DNA of 64,000 nt from Desulfuromonadaceae bacterium (GTDB lineage Bacteria > Desulfobacterota > Desulfuromonadia > Geobacterales > Pseudopelobacteraceae): the NCBI GenBank assembly GCA_028681335.1, contig JAQUIT010000019.1, positions 1 to 64,000 on the forward strand, given 5' to 3'. The translations under genes and the position numbers were made by a program. The notes under the pieces are model-generated. The model did no database searches. It was not told where the DNA came from and saw nothing but the letters and a program-made list of their open reading frames with translations. How positions within the stretch are numbered: the stretch's first letter is position 1; each line of letters opens with the position of its first letter. Shown one piece after another: positions 30,715 to 40,296 of this stretch.

Positions 30715-31605
30715 ATGGCAGATCAGATTGTTCGGGCGCTATGCCTGTCAGGTGGAATAAGAGTGCTTGTATGCAATGCCAGCTTACTGGCGCGTGAAAT
30801 TTGCGCACTTCAGCAGGCATCAGCTACGGCCAGTATTGCACTTTCCCGGGGACTTGCGGGTGGGGCTTTAATGGGTGCTCTTCTCAAAGATGGTCAACGC
30901 ACCGCACTTAAGTTTGAAGGGAACGGTCCGCTACGCAAGATGATTGTTGAGGCAGACAGTGATGGAGCGGTACGCGGCTGTGTCGGGAATCCCGCCGCCG
31001 AGATGGAAGCATTAAAAGGTAAATGGGATGTGGCGGGGCTTATCGGCCGGGCCGGTTTCCTGACCGTTTCCAAAGATCTTGGTGTAGGTGGTCAGCCGTA
31101 TCAGGGGGTTGTGCAGCTGGTCAGCAGCGAAGTTGGCGAGGATCTGGCCTATTACTTGACTGACTCCGAGCAGACACCTTCCGCCGTTGGATTGGGTGCA
31201 ACTCTGACTGAAGACGGCAAGATCGCGGTCTGCGGTGGTTTTCTGGTTCAGGCGCTGCCAAAAGCAGACGCTGCTGAAATTGATAAAATAATGGCTCGGA
31301 TAGCTGAACTGCCGCCACTGTCCGAGCTGCTTGAAGCCGGCGGTGCGGAAGGGGTTGTCAAAGAACTTTTTGGTGATATCCCCTATACCGTTCTTGAAAC
31401 TCACGACATTTTTTTCCGTTGCGGATGCGGGCAGGAAAAGGTTGAACGGGCTCTGCTGACCTTGGGAAGTCTGGAGTTGCAGGATATGCGGTCAAAGGAG
31501 AAAGGTGCCGAAGTGACCTGCGAATTCTGCCGCAAAGCGTACCAACTGGATTCTGCCGAACTTGATAAGTTGATTGTACAAGCATCAGAGCCGTCTGGTC
31601 ACTAG
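30715..31605 (+). CDS. hslO: Redox-regulated chaperone Hsp33
   Basis: The product is 296 aa. It is a cytoplasmic holdase activated by oxidative unfolding of its C-terminal zinc domain. The four cysteines are seen as FFRCGCGQEKVERAL and VTCEFCRKAYQL. The N-terminal core contains RGLAGGALMGALLKDGQR and the G-rich PYQGVVQLVSSEVG typical of the family. The stop is followed one base later by the GTG of truA, so the two are co-transcribed. Confidence 0.95.
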   Translation: MADQIVRALCLSGGIRVLVCNASLLAREICALQQASATASIALSRGLAGGALMGALLKDGQRTALKFEGNGPLRKMIVEADSDGAVRGCVGNPAAEMEALKGKWDVAGLIGRAGFLTVSKDLGVGGQPYQGVVQLVSSEVGEDLAYYLTDSEQTPSAVGLGATLTEDGKIAVCGGFLVQALPKADAAEIDKIMARIAELPPLSELLEAGGAEGVVKELFGDIPYTVLETHDIFFRCGCGQEKVERALLTLGSLELQDMRSKEKGAEVTCEFCRKAYQLDSAELDKLIVQASEPSGH

Positions 31606-31606
31606 C

Positions 31607-32374
31607 GTGCCAACGATATTATTGTCAATCTCATATGACGGCACAAAATATTCGGGTTGGCAGGTGCAGCCGAACGGTTTGGCGGTGCAGCAGGTAGTTG
31701 AGGATGCGTTTGAGCAGTTGTTGGGGGAGCGCGTGCAGGTGCGCTCTTCCGGCCGGACCGATGCAGGGGTGCATGCGCGCGCTATGGCGGCGACCTTCAG
31801 TACGAGCCGTGAGCTGCCGTTGCGGGCTTTCGTGGAGGGTACGAACCGATTTCTTCCTGCTGATATTGCCATCCAGAGTGCCCGTATTGTGCCGGATGGA
31901 TTCAAACCGATTACCATGGCACATGCCAAGCACTATCGTTACACGATTATCAACTCATCCGTTCGTGCACCACTTGACCGGCTGTACAGCTGGCAGGTTC
32001 GGGAACCGCTTGACCTTGTTGCAATGGAGGAGGGGGCATCACGTTTTATCGGCAGCCATGATTTTGCGGCGTTCCGTGCCTCGAATTGTGTCGCCAAGAC
32101 TACGGTTCGGCGGATAGATTCAGTACATGTCACCCGGCAGGGTGACCGTATTACCGTTGATGTAATAGGTGGTGGATTTCTCAAGAATATGGTGCGCGTC
32201 ATGGTCGGTACGCTTGTTGACGTCGGTAAGGGGCGTTTTACGCCAGCTGATATAGAGCGGTTGTTGCTGGAGGGGGATAGAAAAGAAGCCGGTAGCACCG
32301 CTCCGGCTTGTGGTTTGTGTCTGATACAGGTAGTTTATCCCGATGAATTCACTTCTCTTCCAGAAGGCGCTTGA
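31607..32374 (+). CDS. truA: tRNA pseudouridine(38-40) synthase
   Basis: The product is 255 aa from the GTG at 31607, immediately after hslO. It isomerises uridines 38-40 in the tRNA anticodon arm. The catalytic Asp is in SSGRTDAGVHA. YDGTKYSGWQVQPNG, GSHDFAAFRAS and GGGFLKNMVRVMVGTL are the other family signatures. Its 3' end overlaps the convergent TlpA-like gene by 26 bases. Confidence 0.95.
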   Translation: MPTILLSISYDGTKYSGWQVQPNGLAVQQVVEDAFEQLLGERVQVRSSGRTDAGVHARAMAATFSTSRELPLRAFVEGTNRFLPADIAIQSARIVPDGFKPITMAHAKHYRYTIINSSVRAPLDRLYSWQVREPLDLVAMEEGASRFIGSHDFAAFRASNCVAKTTVRRIDSVHVTRQGDRITVDVIGGGFLKNMVRVMVGTLVDVGKGRFTPADIERLLLEGDRKEAGSTAPACGLCLIQVVYPDEFTSLPEGA

Positions 32375-32867
32375 TCGACTGTTCGACTGAACGGCCGATG
32401 TCTTCGGTATAGCCACGGTATACCTCAGCAATATTTCCTTTTTTATCAACCAGGTACATGACCGGCACCGATCTGCCGTTAAAGTCAGCTATGAGAGAAT
32501 CTCCTGCCACTGCCAGCGGATAATTGACCCGCAGCTCATCAGCAAGCCTCTTGACTAGCCACTCGCCATCCTCATCGATACACAATCCGAGTACCTGAAG
32601 GCCTTGTTTGCCGTAGTGGCGGTTTAATTCCACCAAATGGGGGATCGACCGACGGCATGGCGGGCAAAACGTGGAAAAAAACTCAAGAATCAGCACGTGG
32701 CCACGATAGTTGTCCTGAGATATGGTCTGCCCCGAGGTGGACGTTACCATGAAGTGAGGTACAGGCTGCCCCAGCTGGGGAGCCGCATCAACCGTCCAGG
32801 GTGCGGACAGGAATGATGCGGCTAGTATGACCAGCATGGTTTTTAGGAAAGCAGATGCGTTTGTCAC
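32349..32867 (-). CDS. TlpA/ResA-like thiol-disulfide oxidoreductase
   Basis: The product is 172 aa. A signal peptide (residues about 1-28, ending TVDA) predicts the periplasm. The thioredoxin fold has the active site FSTFCPPCRRSIPHL (CPPC) and the later cis-Pro region RSVPVMYLVDKKG. Such proteins keep cysteines reduced, often for cytochrome c maturation, which would suit a cytochrome-rich bacterium and the nearby CcsA-like gene. It overlaps the truA end and precedes nothing obvious. Confidence 0.88.
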   Translation of the reverse strand: MTNASAFLKTMLVILAASFLSAPWTVDAAPQLGQPVPHFMVTSTSGQTISQDNYRGHVLILEFFSTFCPPCRRSIPHLVELNRHYGKQGLQVLGLCIDEDGEWLVKRLADELRVNYPLAVAGDSLIADFNGRSVPVMYLVDKKGNIAEVYRGYTEDIGRSVEQSIKRLLEEK

Positions 32868-32948
32868 AGATTTTTGCCCTTTAAAGCATGAATAGCGTGT
32901 TTTAATGGAGTTATCCTCTGCAAAACTGCGCAGAATTACCTCTTCATG

Positions 32949-33278
32949 CTAAAGTGCTTTAGCAATCAATGCGTCCAGCTGTGATTTTGGAACCGCACCA
33001 ACAACCTGATCCAGCACGACGCCGTTTTTGAAGAGAATGATCGTAGGGATGCCACGAACACCGTATTTGGCTGGAGTTGCCTGGTTTTCGTCAACATTAA
33101 CCTTGCCGATTTTGACTTTTCCGGCGTATTCAGCTGCTACGGTATCAATGAGTGGAGCAATTGCCTTACAAGGTGCGCACCAAGTAGCCCAAAAATCAAC
33201 GAGTACCGGAACGTCAGACTGCAATACCTCACCGTCGAAATTTGCATCGGTAAATGCGAGTACGTTTTCACTTGACAT
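32949..33278 (-). CDS. trxA: Thioredoxin
   Basis: The product is 109 aa, normal length. The active site is [16 protein letters not shown] (a variant of WCGPC with Ala in place of Gly), with cis-Pro in [13 protein letters not shown]. The start at 33278 has AAAGGAG upstream on the minus strand. It is a cytoplasmic disulfide reductant, transcribed divergently from the tetrapyrrole operon. Confidence 0.95.
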   Translation of the reverse strand: MSSENVLAFTDANFDGEVLQSDVPVLVDFWATWCAPCKAIAPLIDTVAAEYAGKVKIGKVNVDENQATPAKYGVRGIPTIILFKNGVVLDQVVGAVPKSQLDALIAKAL

Positions 33279-33420
33279 CTTATGTTCTCCTTTGAATGCA
33301 TTGTAACTGCCTGCAGATGATATACGAGACAGTGAAAAAATCAAGAGCAAACTCAGATAACTGCATCGGTTGAAATGGAAACAATTGGAGAGTATGCTGT
33401 CAACTTGGTGGAGGAACGGT

Positions 33421-34011
33421 ATGGCGATGTTGGCGCTTAACATACAAATGCACGGCAAGGTGGCAGTTGTCATCGGCGGTGGTTCTGTCGCTCTGCGCAA
33501 ACTCAGAGCCCTTTTAACAGCAGGCGCTTCGGTCACGGTGGTGGCGATGAATGTCAGTCCCGAAATAGTTGCACTCGCCGAGTCTGGTGCTCTTGCCGTC
33601 AGGGTGGGAAACTACGAGTCGGCAGATCTGGATGATGCGTTTCTTGCGATCGCTGCAACTGACGATACCGTGGTAAACAAGAGGATTGCAGCCGATGCAC
33701 GTGAGCGGGGGATTCTTGCCGCTGTTGTTGATAATCCGGCAGAGGGAAACTGCACGTTCCCGGCAATGCTGCGGCGCGCTGATCTTGAAATAGCCGTTTC
33801 AACAGGTGGGCGTTGCCCTACTTTTGCCACTGACGTGCGCGATTGTATTGCAGGACTGATAGGCCCTGAATATGGGGGCATTCTTGAGCAGCTCGCCGGT
33901 GAACGAGAAAAGCTGTTGACGAACGGGAGCCCCAGTACATACAATACACACGTTTTACGCTCGCTTGCCAGGCGCTTACTCGCCAAGCCTACTGAAAACA
34001 AGGAATCATAA
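33421..34011 (+). CDS. Precorrin-2 dehydrogenase (siroheme/CysG N-terminal type)
   Basis: The product is 196 aa from the ATG at 33421, with GGAGG 6 bases upstream. The NAD-binding motif [20 protein letters not shown] begins the domain, followed by [20 protein letters not shown] and [17 protein letters not shown], as in Met8/CysG. It oxidises precorrin-2 to sirohydrochlorin. Two bases separate it from the CcsA-like gene, and CobA, which makes precorrin-2, is encoded in the same operon. Confidence 0.93.
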   Translation: MAMLALNIQMHGKVAVVIGGGSVALRKLRALLTAGASVTVVAMNVSPEIVALAESGALAVRVGNYESADLDDAFLAIAATDDTVVNKRIAADARERGILAAVVDNPAEGNCTFPAMLRRADLEIAVSTGGRCPTFATDVRDCIAGLIGPEYGGILEQLAGEREKLLTNGSPSTYNTHVLRSLARRLLAKPTENKES

Positions 34012-34013
34012 TC

Positions 34014-34814
34014 ATGACGCACCTGTTTTTTATTCTAACCGTGGCTTTGTATGGTTGTGCCACCGCAGCATACCTTGCCTGCCTGGTGCGTACTTCCCCA
34101 TGGCTGACGCGCTGGGCGGCTCGCATTCTGGCTGCCGGTTTCACCGCACATCTGCTTTCGACTATCCACCTGGCCAACAAGATGAAATATCTTCCGCTAA
34201 CCAATATGCAGGAATCACTGTCGTTTTTCAGCCTTGCGACAGTTGCAGCCTTTATCTTCTTCGAGCGCAGATACAAAGTGACGACACTCGGCTCTTTTAT
34301 TGCCCCTGTGGCGCTCATGATGCTGATCGCCTCGAGTTCTCTGCATGCAGAGGTGCGCCAGCTCCATCCGATCCTGCAGAGCAACTGGTTCTGGTTTCAT
34401 GCACTGCTGGCTTTTGCCAGTTATGCCTGTTTCACCATTGCTGCAGGTGTGGCGATTATGTACCTGACACAGAACTATTTCCTCAAAACAAAGCACTTTG
34501 GTGCGCTGTTCCAGAAACTGCCTTCGCTTGAAACGATGGATGAAATCAGTTACCGCTGCCTGACTGTTGGTTTCCCGCTGTTAACGGTTGCAATCATATC
34601 CGGTTCCATCTGGTCCGAACAGGCGATGGGAAGCTACTGGGTGTGGGACCGCAAGCAGACCTGGTCTCTGATCATCTGGCTTATCTATGCAGCTCTTCTG
34701 CACGGTCGCCTGACTATAGGCTGGCGTGGCAAGCGTGCTGCGATTCTTTCAATCCTCGGTTTTATTGTAGTACTCTTCACGTTCTTTGCGATGGAGCACA
34801 GTATCAGCTGGTAG
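34014..34814 (+). CDS. CcsA/HemX-like cytochrome c assembly membrane protein
   Basis: The product is 266 aa with about eight membrane segments. The tryptophan-rich haem-handling motif is present as SYWVWDRKQTWSLIIW, a variant of the usual WGWDPKETW. His residues in LHPILQSNWFWFHALLAF and the C-terminal MEHSISW may be haem ligands. In Bacillus and Geobacter such proteins lie beside hemA and are called HemX or CcsA-like. Haem delivery or control of HemA level are the likely roles. Confidence 0.85.
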   Translation: MTHLFFILTVALYGCATAAYLACLVRTSPWLTRWAARILAAGFTAHLLSTIHLANKMKYLPLTNMQESLSFFSLATVAAFIFFERRYKVTTLGSFIAPVALMMLIASSSLHAEVRQLHPILQSNWFWFHALLAFASYACFTIAAGVAIMYLTQNYFLKTKHFGALFQKLPSLETMDEISYRCLTVGFPLLTVAIISGSIWSEQAMGSYWVWDRKQTWSLIIWLIYAALLHGRLTIGWRGKRAAILSILGFIVVLFTFFAMEHSISW

Positions 34815-34859
34815 CCATGCTCCCAGTATTAAATTAATCACCATGGACTGTTTTTAATC

Positions 34860-36161
34860 ATGAATATCATTGTTGTTGGCCTCTCTCACAAAACTGCTGC
34901 AGTTGAGACCCGTGAAAGGGTGGCTTTTTCTCCAAACAATATCGAAAAGCCGCTGTCTGAATTAATCGGGCTTGAGGGGATTGTTGAGGGCGTGATTGTC
35001 TCTACCTGCAACCGGGTCGAGATTTATGCCACAACCCGCGATATTGCAGGGGGCATCGCCCGCATAAAGCGCTTTATGGCTGATTACCATCATCTGCCAT
35101 TTGAAGCGCTTGAGCCGCATCTGTACAGCTACCATGCTGAAGCTGCCATCCGCCATGTATTTCGGGTCGCTTCCAGTCTGGATTCGATGGTGGTCGGCGA
35201 GCCGCAGATACTTGGGCAGATCAAAACCTCCTACGGCTATGCTGCTGAATTCAAGTCATCGGGAATTATTCTCAATCGCTTCCTTCATAAAGCCTTTTCG
35301 GTTGCCAAACGGGTGCGCACGGAGACAAAAATTGCTTCTTCCGCGGTTTCCGTGGCATTTGCCGCCGTGGAGCTGGCCAAGAAAATATTGGGAGACCTCT
35401 CCGACAAGACGGTCATGCTGATCGGTGCCGGAGAGATGTGCGAACTTGCGGCCAAGCACTTTCTTAACAGCGGGGCCAAAGGGGTCATGGTTACCAATCG
35501 CACCTTTGAGCGAGCGGAGAAGCTGGCGGAAGAATTCGGCGGCGAGGCGGTGCGTTTCGAGGAACTTCTTGAGCACCTTCATCACGCGGATATCGTACTT
35601 TCATCCACCGGGGCGCCGCACCACATTATTGGTCCTAAAGACGTTAAAGAGGTCCTCAAGCGCCGCAGATTCAAGCCGATCTTCTTCATCGACATTGCTG
35701 TGCCCCGTGATATCGACCCCAAGGTTGACCAGGTTGAAAACGCCTACCTTTTCACTGTTGACAATCTGCAGGAGATAATTCAGGCCAACCTTGCCCAGCG
35801 CAGTCTGGAGGCAGAAAAAGCGGAGCAGATTATAAGTCAGGAAATCGGCCAGTTCCACAAATGGCTTTCGACGCTGGAAGTAACGCCGGCAATAGTCGCG
35901 CTACGCAACCGTTTTGACGAAATTCGCCGGGCGGAACTTGATAAGACCATAACCGGTTGGAAGGATTTACCTCCTGATGCCGAGAAACGGCTGGAAGCGC
36001 TTACGCTTGCCATGATGAACAAATTGCTCCATGCCCCTACATCCGTGCTGAAACAGGCGGGGCAGGGGGGGCGGGTTGATTTGTACGTGGATGCACTGCG
36101 TCAGTTGTTTGAGCTGGAGGCTCTGCAGCGGGATGATGAAGAGCTTGAGTTGGAAGAGTAA
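34860..36161 (+). CDS. hemA: Glutamyl-tRNA reductase
   Basis: The product is 433 aa. It reduces glutamyl-tRNA to glutamate-1-semialdehyde, the first committed step of the C5 tetrapyrrole pathway. The catalytic Cys is in [26 protein letters not shown], the NADPH site [17 protein letters not shown] and the C-terminal dimerisation helices are all present. Its stop shares a base with the sfsA ATG (TAATG). Confidence 0.97.
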   Translation: MNIIVVGLSHKTAAVETRERVAFSPNNIEKPLSELIGLEGIVEGVIVSTCNRVEIYATTRDIAGGIARIKRFMADYHHLPFEALEPHLYSYHAEAAIRHVFRVASSLDSMVVGEPQILGQIKTSYGYAAEFKSSGIILNRFLHKAFSVAKRVRTETKIASSAVSVAFAAVELAKKILGDLSDKTVMLIGAGEMCELAAKHFLNSGAKGVMVTNRTFERAEKLAEEFGGEAVRFEELLEHLHHADIVLSSTGAPHHIIGPKDVKEVLKRRRFKPIFFIDIAVPRDIDPKVDQVENAYLFTVDNLQEIIQANLAQRSLEAEKAEQIISQEIGQFHKWLSTLEVTPAIVALRNRFDEIRRAELDKTITGWKDLPPDAEKRLEALTLAMMNKLLHAPTSVLKQAGQGGRVDLYVDALRQLFELEALQRDDEELELEE

Positions 36162-36853
36162 TGCATCTGCCTCCACTGGTTGCCGGTACGCTGATAAAAC
36201 GCTACAAGCGCTTCCTGGCGGATGTAACTCTGGATGACGGGAGTCTCGTCACCGTACACTGCCCGAACTCAGGTAGCATGATGGGGTGCGCAACTCCCGG
36301 CAGCAGGGTGCTTCTCTCCAGCAGTTCCAGTTCGACAAGGAAGTACCCCTTTGGTTGGGAGCTGGTACAGGTTGACGGTTTCTGGGTCGGCATCAATACC
36401 GGCCTGCCCAACCGGTTGACCCGCGAGGGTATTGAGGATGGCACGGTGGTGGAATTGCAGGGATATGCAACTATCCGCCCCGAGGTGCCATACGGTGAGC
36501 GCAGCCGCATCGACCTGTTGCTGGAAGGTTCGGCAGGGCGCTGCTACGTTGAGGTGAAGAATGTTACGCTGGAAGAGTCCGGCCGGGCTCTGTTCCCTGA
36601 TGCCGTTACTACCCGGGGACAAAAACACCTGTGTGAGTTGATGCGAGTTGTCCGTGAGGGTGATCGTGGCGTGATTTTTTTCACCGTCCAGCGTGGCGAC
36701 GCTAACTCCGTTTCCCCGGCTGACATGATCGATCCGGAATACGGACGCCTTCTGCGTCTTGCGATGGCAAACGGAGTGGAGGCGCTGGCATACCGGGCGT
36801 TGGTAACGCCTGAGGAAATTAAGCTAACTGAGCGCCTTCCGGTGCTTGTTTGA
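36161..36853 (+). CDS. sfsA: SfsA family protein (sugar fermentation stimulation)
   Basis: The product is 230 aa, full length. VHCPNSGSMMGCATPGSRVL, then GRCYVEVKNVTL and GDRGVIFFTVQRGDANSV are family signatures. SfsA has a nuclease-like fold and has been proposed to bind DNA, but its role is not settled. The start overlaps hemA by one base, so it is translated as part of the haem operon. Confidence 0.95.
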   Translation: MHLPPLVAGTLIKRYKRFLADVTLDDGSLVTVHCPNSGSMMGCATPGSRVLLSSSSSSTRKYPFGWELVQVDGFWVGINTGLPNRLTREGIEDGTVVELQGYATIRPEVPYGERSRIDLLLEGSAGRCYVEVKNVTLEESGRALFPDAVTTRGQKHLCELMRVVREGDRGVIFFTVQRGDANSVSPADMIDPEYGRLLRLAMANGVEALAYRALVTPEEIKLTERLPVLV

Positions 36854-36893
36854 GTACGTCATGGTTTGGACTAAATAAAAAACGGAGATAATT

Positions 36894-37832
36894 ATGCCAC
36901 CCAAGCAGTTGCGAATAGGAACCCGTGCCAGTCAACTGGCCCTTTGGCAGGCCAACTGGGTCAAGTCTGAACTTGAAAGTCGTTATCCGGGCATGGAAGT
37001 AACGTTGACCAAGATCAAGACGATCGGTGACAAGATTCTGGATGTCCCTCTGGCACAGGTTGGCGGGAAAGGTCTGTTCGTCAAAGAGATTGAAGAGGCC
37101 ATGTTGCGCGGTGAGATCGACATCGCCGTGCACAGCATGAAGGATGTTCCGACGGAATTTCCGGAAGGGTTGGGACTACACTGCATTACCGAGCGTGAAG
37201 ACCCGCGTGATGCCGTAATCTCTCGCAACCTCAAATTTGCAGATCTGCCGCAGGGTGCCCGCATTGGTACCAGTGCCCTGCGCCGTCAGGCCCAGCTTCT
37301 GAAAGTGCGCCCGGACCTCCAGATGGTGATTATTCGCGGCAACGTCGAAACCCGTATCAGAAAGCTTACCGAAGACAATCTGGATGCGGTCATTCTGGCT
37401 GCTGCCGGCCTGAAACGCCTCGGTTTTACCGATAGCGTCGGAGAATATCTGGACACCGAACTCTCGATCCCGGCTATCGGCCAGGGTGCTTTGGGGATCG
37501 AGTGCCGTCTTGCCGATCCGGTTATAACTGAGACTATTGCTTTCTTTAACCACGCCGATACCAGCTATGCCGTTCGGGCTGAGCGTGCCCTGCTCAAGCG
37601 GTGCGAAGGCGGCTGTCAGGTGCCGATAGCGGCGCACGGGACCGTCAGCGATGATCAATTGCGGTTGGTTGGTTTTATTGCCGCTGTCGACGGTCAGCAT
37701 TCCGTACGTGGTGAAATTGCCGGGCCGGTTGCTGAATGTGAACAGCTGGGTATACGCCTCGCAGATCAGTTATTGGCTGCAGGTGGTAAGGCGATTCTTG
37801 AAGAGGTGTATCAGAGGTCGATAGGTGAGTGA
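36894..37832 (+). CDS. hemC: Porphobilinogen deaminase (hydroxymethylbilane synthase)
   Basis: The product is 312 aa. It condenses four porphobilinogens to hydroxymethylbilane. RIGTRASQLALWQANW, HSMKDVPTEFP and the cofactor cysteine in KRCEGGCQVPIAAHG (dipyrromethane attachment) are present. ACGGAG precedes the start. It overlaps the cobA-hemD gene by 8 bases. Confidence 0.97.
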   Translation: MPPKQLRIGTRASQLALWQANWVKSELESRYPGMEVTLTKIKTIGDKILDVPLAQVGGKGLFVKEIEEAMLRGEIDIAVHSMKDVPTEFPEGLGLHCITEREDPRDAVISRNLKFADLPQGARIGTSALRRQAQLLKVRPDLQMVIIRGNVETRIRKLTEDNLDAVILAAAGLKRLGFTDSVGEYLDTELSIPAIGQGALGIECRLADPVITETIAFFNHADTSYAVRAERALLKRCEGGCQVPIAAHGTVSDDQLRLVGFIAAVDGQHSVRGEIAGPVAECEQLGIRLADQLLAAGGKAILEEVYQRSIGE

Positions 37833-39342
37833 CGGCATCGTTTATCTGGTTGGCGCCGGTCCCGGTGACCCGTCTCTGATTACTCTGCGCGGTGTTGACT
37901 GCTTGCAGAGAGCAGATGTTGTTGTCTACGACTATCTGGCAAATGAACAGTTGCTCAGCCATGCCCCTGAAACCGCAGAGAGGATCTATGCCGGCAAGAT
38001 CGGTGGGCGTCACAACCAGGGCCAGGATGAGATAAATAGACTGCTGGTCACAAAGGCCGCGGTCGGAAAAGTCGTTGTCCGGCTTAAGGGTGGCGATCCT
38101 TTTGTGTTTGGTCGCGGTGGGGAGGAATGTGAGGCGCTACGTGAGGCTGGAATCCCTTTTGAGGTTGTTCCTGGTGTTACCGCTGCAGTCGGAGCTTCTG
38201 CTTACTCCGGTATTCCGCTTACCCATCGGGGCATAACCGCCTCGGTAGCGTTTGTCACCGGTCAGGAGGGGGAGCATAAGGATGGCTCAAATATAGACTG
38301 GGATCGTCTCTCGTTAGGAGGCGGTACCGTAGTGTTTTATATGGGAGTTACGACTCTGCGGCGCAATATGCAGCGCATGGTAGAACATGGTAGATCGCCG
38401 AATACACCGGTGGCTCTGGTGCGGTGGGCAACAACAGCTTGTCAGCAGGTACTGGTCGGCACACTGGCTGATATAGCCGATCGAGCCGAAGAGTGTGACT
38501 TCAAGCCGCCGGCAATCACCATTGTCGGAGAGGTGGTTGCGTTGCGTGAGAGGCTGCAATGGTTCGAAAAGCGTCCTCTCTGCGGTAAAAAAATCGTTGT
38601 TACGAGAGCTGCCGAGCAGGCAGGTGAGTTTTCGACGAAACTCTCGGCTCGTGGTGCAACGGTGCTCGAATGTCCTACCATCCGTCTGGTGGAGCCGGAG
38701 AGTTGGCAACTGCTTGATCTGGCTATTCGTGAATTACCCGGCTACGACTGGCTCGTGTTGACCTCTGTGAACGCGGTGCGATATTTTTTCCAGCGCTTGG
38801 ATACGCTTGGGCTGGATGCCAGGGCATTGGCGGGTTGCAGGGTATGTGCTGTCGGGCCAAAAACTGCTGCCGAGGTGCGTTCTTTTGGTGTAAAGCCGGA
38901 GCTGGTGCCAGCTGACTATAAAGCCGAAGGTATTGTCGACGAATTTGCCCGTCTTGACATGCAGGGCTGCCGTGTCCTTTTTCCCCGTGCTGACAAAGCA
39001 CGCGACGTTATCCCCGGCGAATTGAAGCGGATGGGCGCGCATGTTGATAGTCCGGTGGCGTATCGCAATGTTTTTCCGGAAAGGCTTCCGCCTGAAACGC
39101 TCTTTGCTCTGGAAAAACGCTCGGTGGATTGTGTCACATTCACGTCATCATCAACGGTACAAAATCTGGCCGCCATGCTGGGTGAAGAGATGATGCTGGA
39201 TATGTTGAAGGGGGTTGTCGTTGCGTCAATCGGGCCGATAACTTCAAAAAGTTGTCGTGATCTGGGGTTGAAAGTTGATATAGAACCGCAATCTTACACG
39301 ATGGATGCGCTGGTTGAAGCGTTGGAAGTCCATTTCGGCTGA
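37825..39342 (+). CDS. cobA-hemD: Fused uroporphyrinogen-III methyltransferase / uroporphyrinogen-III synthase
   Basis: The product is 505 aa with a GTG start inside hemC. Residues about 1-245 are the SAM-dependent CobA domain ([34 protein letters not shown]). Residues about 255-505 are HemD ([15 protein letters not shown], then [12 protein letters not shown] and a C-terminal [13 protein letters not shown]). The bifunctional enzyme closes the macrocycle and methylates it toward precorrin-2, feeding the dehydrogenase at the start of the operon. A strong terminator follows. Confidence 0.96.
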   Translation: MSDGIVYLVGAGPGDPSLITLRGVDCLQRADVVVYDYLANEQLLSHAPETAERIYAGKIGGRHNQGQDEINRLLVTKAAVGKVVVRLKGGDPFVFGRGGEECEALREAGIPFEVVPGVTAAVGASAYSGIPLTHRGITASVAFVTGQEGEHKDGSNIDWDRLSLGGGTVVFYMGVTTLRRNMQRMVEHGRSPNTPVALVRWATTACQQVLVGTLADIADRAEECDFKPPAITIVGEVVALRERLQWFEKRPLCGKKIVVTRAAEQAGEFSTKLSARGATVLECPTIRLVEPESWQLLDLAIRELPGYDWLVLTSVNAVRYFFQRLDTLGLDARALAGCRVCAVGPKTAAEVRSFGVKPELVPADYKAEGIVDEFARLDMQGCRVLFPRADKARDVIPGELKRMGAHVDSPVAYRNVFPERLPPETLFALEKRSVDCVTFTSSSTVQNLAAMLGEEMMLDMLKGVVVASIGPITSKSCRDLGLKVDIEPQSYTMDALVEALEVHFG

Positions 39343-39363
39343 GTACGTTTCTTGACATGTTAT

Positions 39364-39397
39364 AAAAAAAGGCCCTGTTTTCACAGGGCCTTTTTTT
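39364..39397. terminator. Bidirectional rho-independent terminator
   Basis: An 8-bp stem GGCCCTGT/ACAGGGCC with a TTTC loop is flanked by A7 on the left and T7 on the right. It serves the convergent cobA-hemD and ndk genes. Confidence 0.92.
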
Positions 39398-39419
39398 ATA
39401 TGTGCTTTCCTGCTGGTTG

Positions 39420-39833
39420 TTACACGAGCTCCAGTGCACTGAAGAAATACGGGATTTCAAAAGCAGCTGTTTCAGGAGCATCAGAACCGTGGGAAGAATT
39501 CTCTTCAATGTTGACGGCAAAATCCTTGCGGATTGTTCCGGCTTCGGCGTTGGCAGGATTTGTTGCGCCCATCAGGGTGCGCCAGTCAGCGATAGCGTTC
39601 TCTTTCTCGAGGCAGAGTACAATCACAGGGCTGCGGGACATGAAAGCACACAGGTCGTTGAAAAAAGGGCGTTCATTGTGAACATAATAAAAACCCTCGG
39701 CCTGTTTTTTGGTCAACTGGATTTTTTTCATTCCAACAATGCTGAAGCCTTTTTCTTCGATACGGGCCAGAATTTTGCCAGCCAGTTTGCGCTCAACTGC
39801 ATCCGGCTTGATGATTGCGAAAGTACGTTCCAT
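39420..39833 (-). CDS. ndk: Nucleoside diphosphate kinase
   Basis: The product is 137 aa, normal length. It transfers the gamma-phosphate from ATP to NDPs through a phospho-His, seen in [29 protein letters not shown] and [17 protein letters not shown] are the other signatures. It stands alone, convergent with the haem operon. Confidence 0.97.
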   Translation of the reverse strand: MERTFAIIKPDAVERKLAGKILARIEEKGFSIVGMKKIQLTKKQAEGFYYVHNERPFFNDLCAFMSRSPVIVLCLEKENAIADWRTLMGATNPANAEAGTIRKDFAVNIEENSSHGSDAPETAAFEIPYFFSALELV

Positions 39834-39982
39834 GATGTTTCCTCCGATAGGTATCTGAAAATGTGAACACTCCTGATATCACCACGCGTGTCTATTTGTC
39901 AAGTATTTACGGCTTTTTTGCGGTCAACGGTGTTTTTGTGCTTGCAATATGAAAATGGAGATGATAAGAAGTCAGTTCACTC

Positions 39983-40069
39983 GCCCGGGTGGTGGAATTG
40001 GTAGACACGCAAGATTCAGGTTCTTGTGCTCGCAAGGGTGTGCTAGTTCGAGTCTAGTCCCGGGCACCA
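39983..40069 (+). tRNA. tRNA-Leu (CAG)
   Basis: It is 87 bases including an encoded CCA. The acceptor stem is GCCCGGG/CCCGGGC, and the anticodon arm is CAAGA-TTCAGGT-TCTTG with anticodon CAG. A long class II variable arm and GTTCGAGTC T-arm support leucine identity. A terminator follows 12 bases later. No integrase or duplicated 3' end was seen beside it. Confidence 0.96.
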
Positions 40070-40081
40070 AAAGTAAAGAAT

Positions 40082-40115
40082 AAGGCTTTACGAATTTTTT
40101 CGTAAAGCCTTTTTT
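40082..40115 (+). terminator. Rho-independent terminator after tRNA-Leu
   Basis: An 11-bp stem AAGGCTTTACG/CGTAAAGCCTT with a T-rich loop ends in a run of T. Confidence 0.88.
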
Positions 40116-40296
40116 CTTACCTTTTCCTCCCCTCCCCCAACAAATTTAGAGTACATTTGATGCAGCCATTTATTTAGATTTAGATGATCTCGCAATAACG
40201 AGACCCGCTTGTCGGCGGGACGTCATGCCGCTTGCCATTTGCCAGAAACAATGCATGATGTGTTCTGCTGGGCTACTCTCTAGAGGTGAGTTATCC

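Noticed and set aside
39983..40069. tRNA-Leu as an integration site for the accessory DNA
   Set aside because: No integrase, no duplicated tRNA 3' end and only housekeeping-type genes on both sides.
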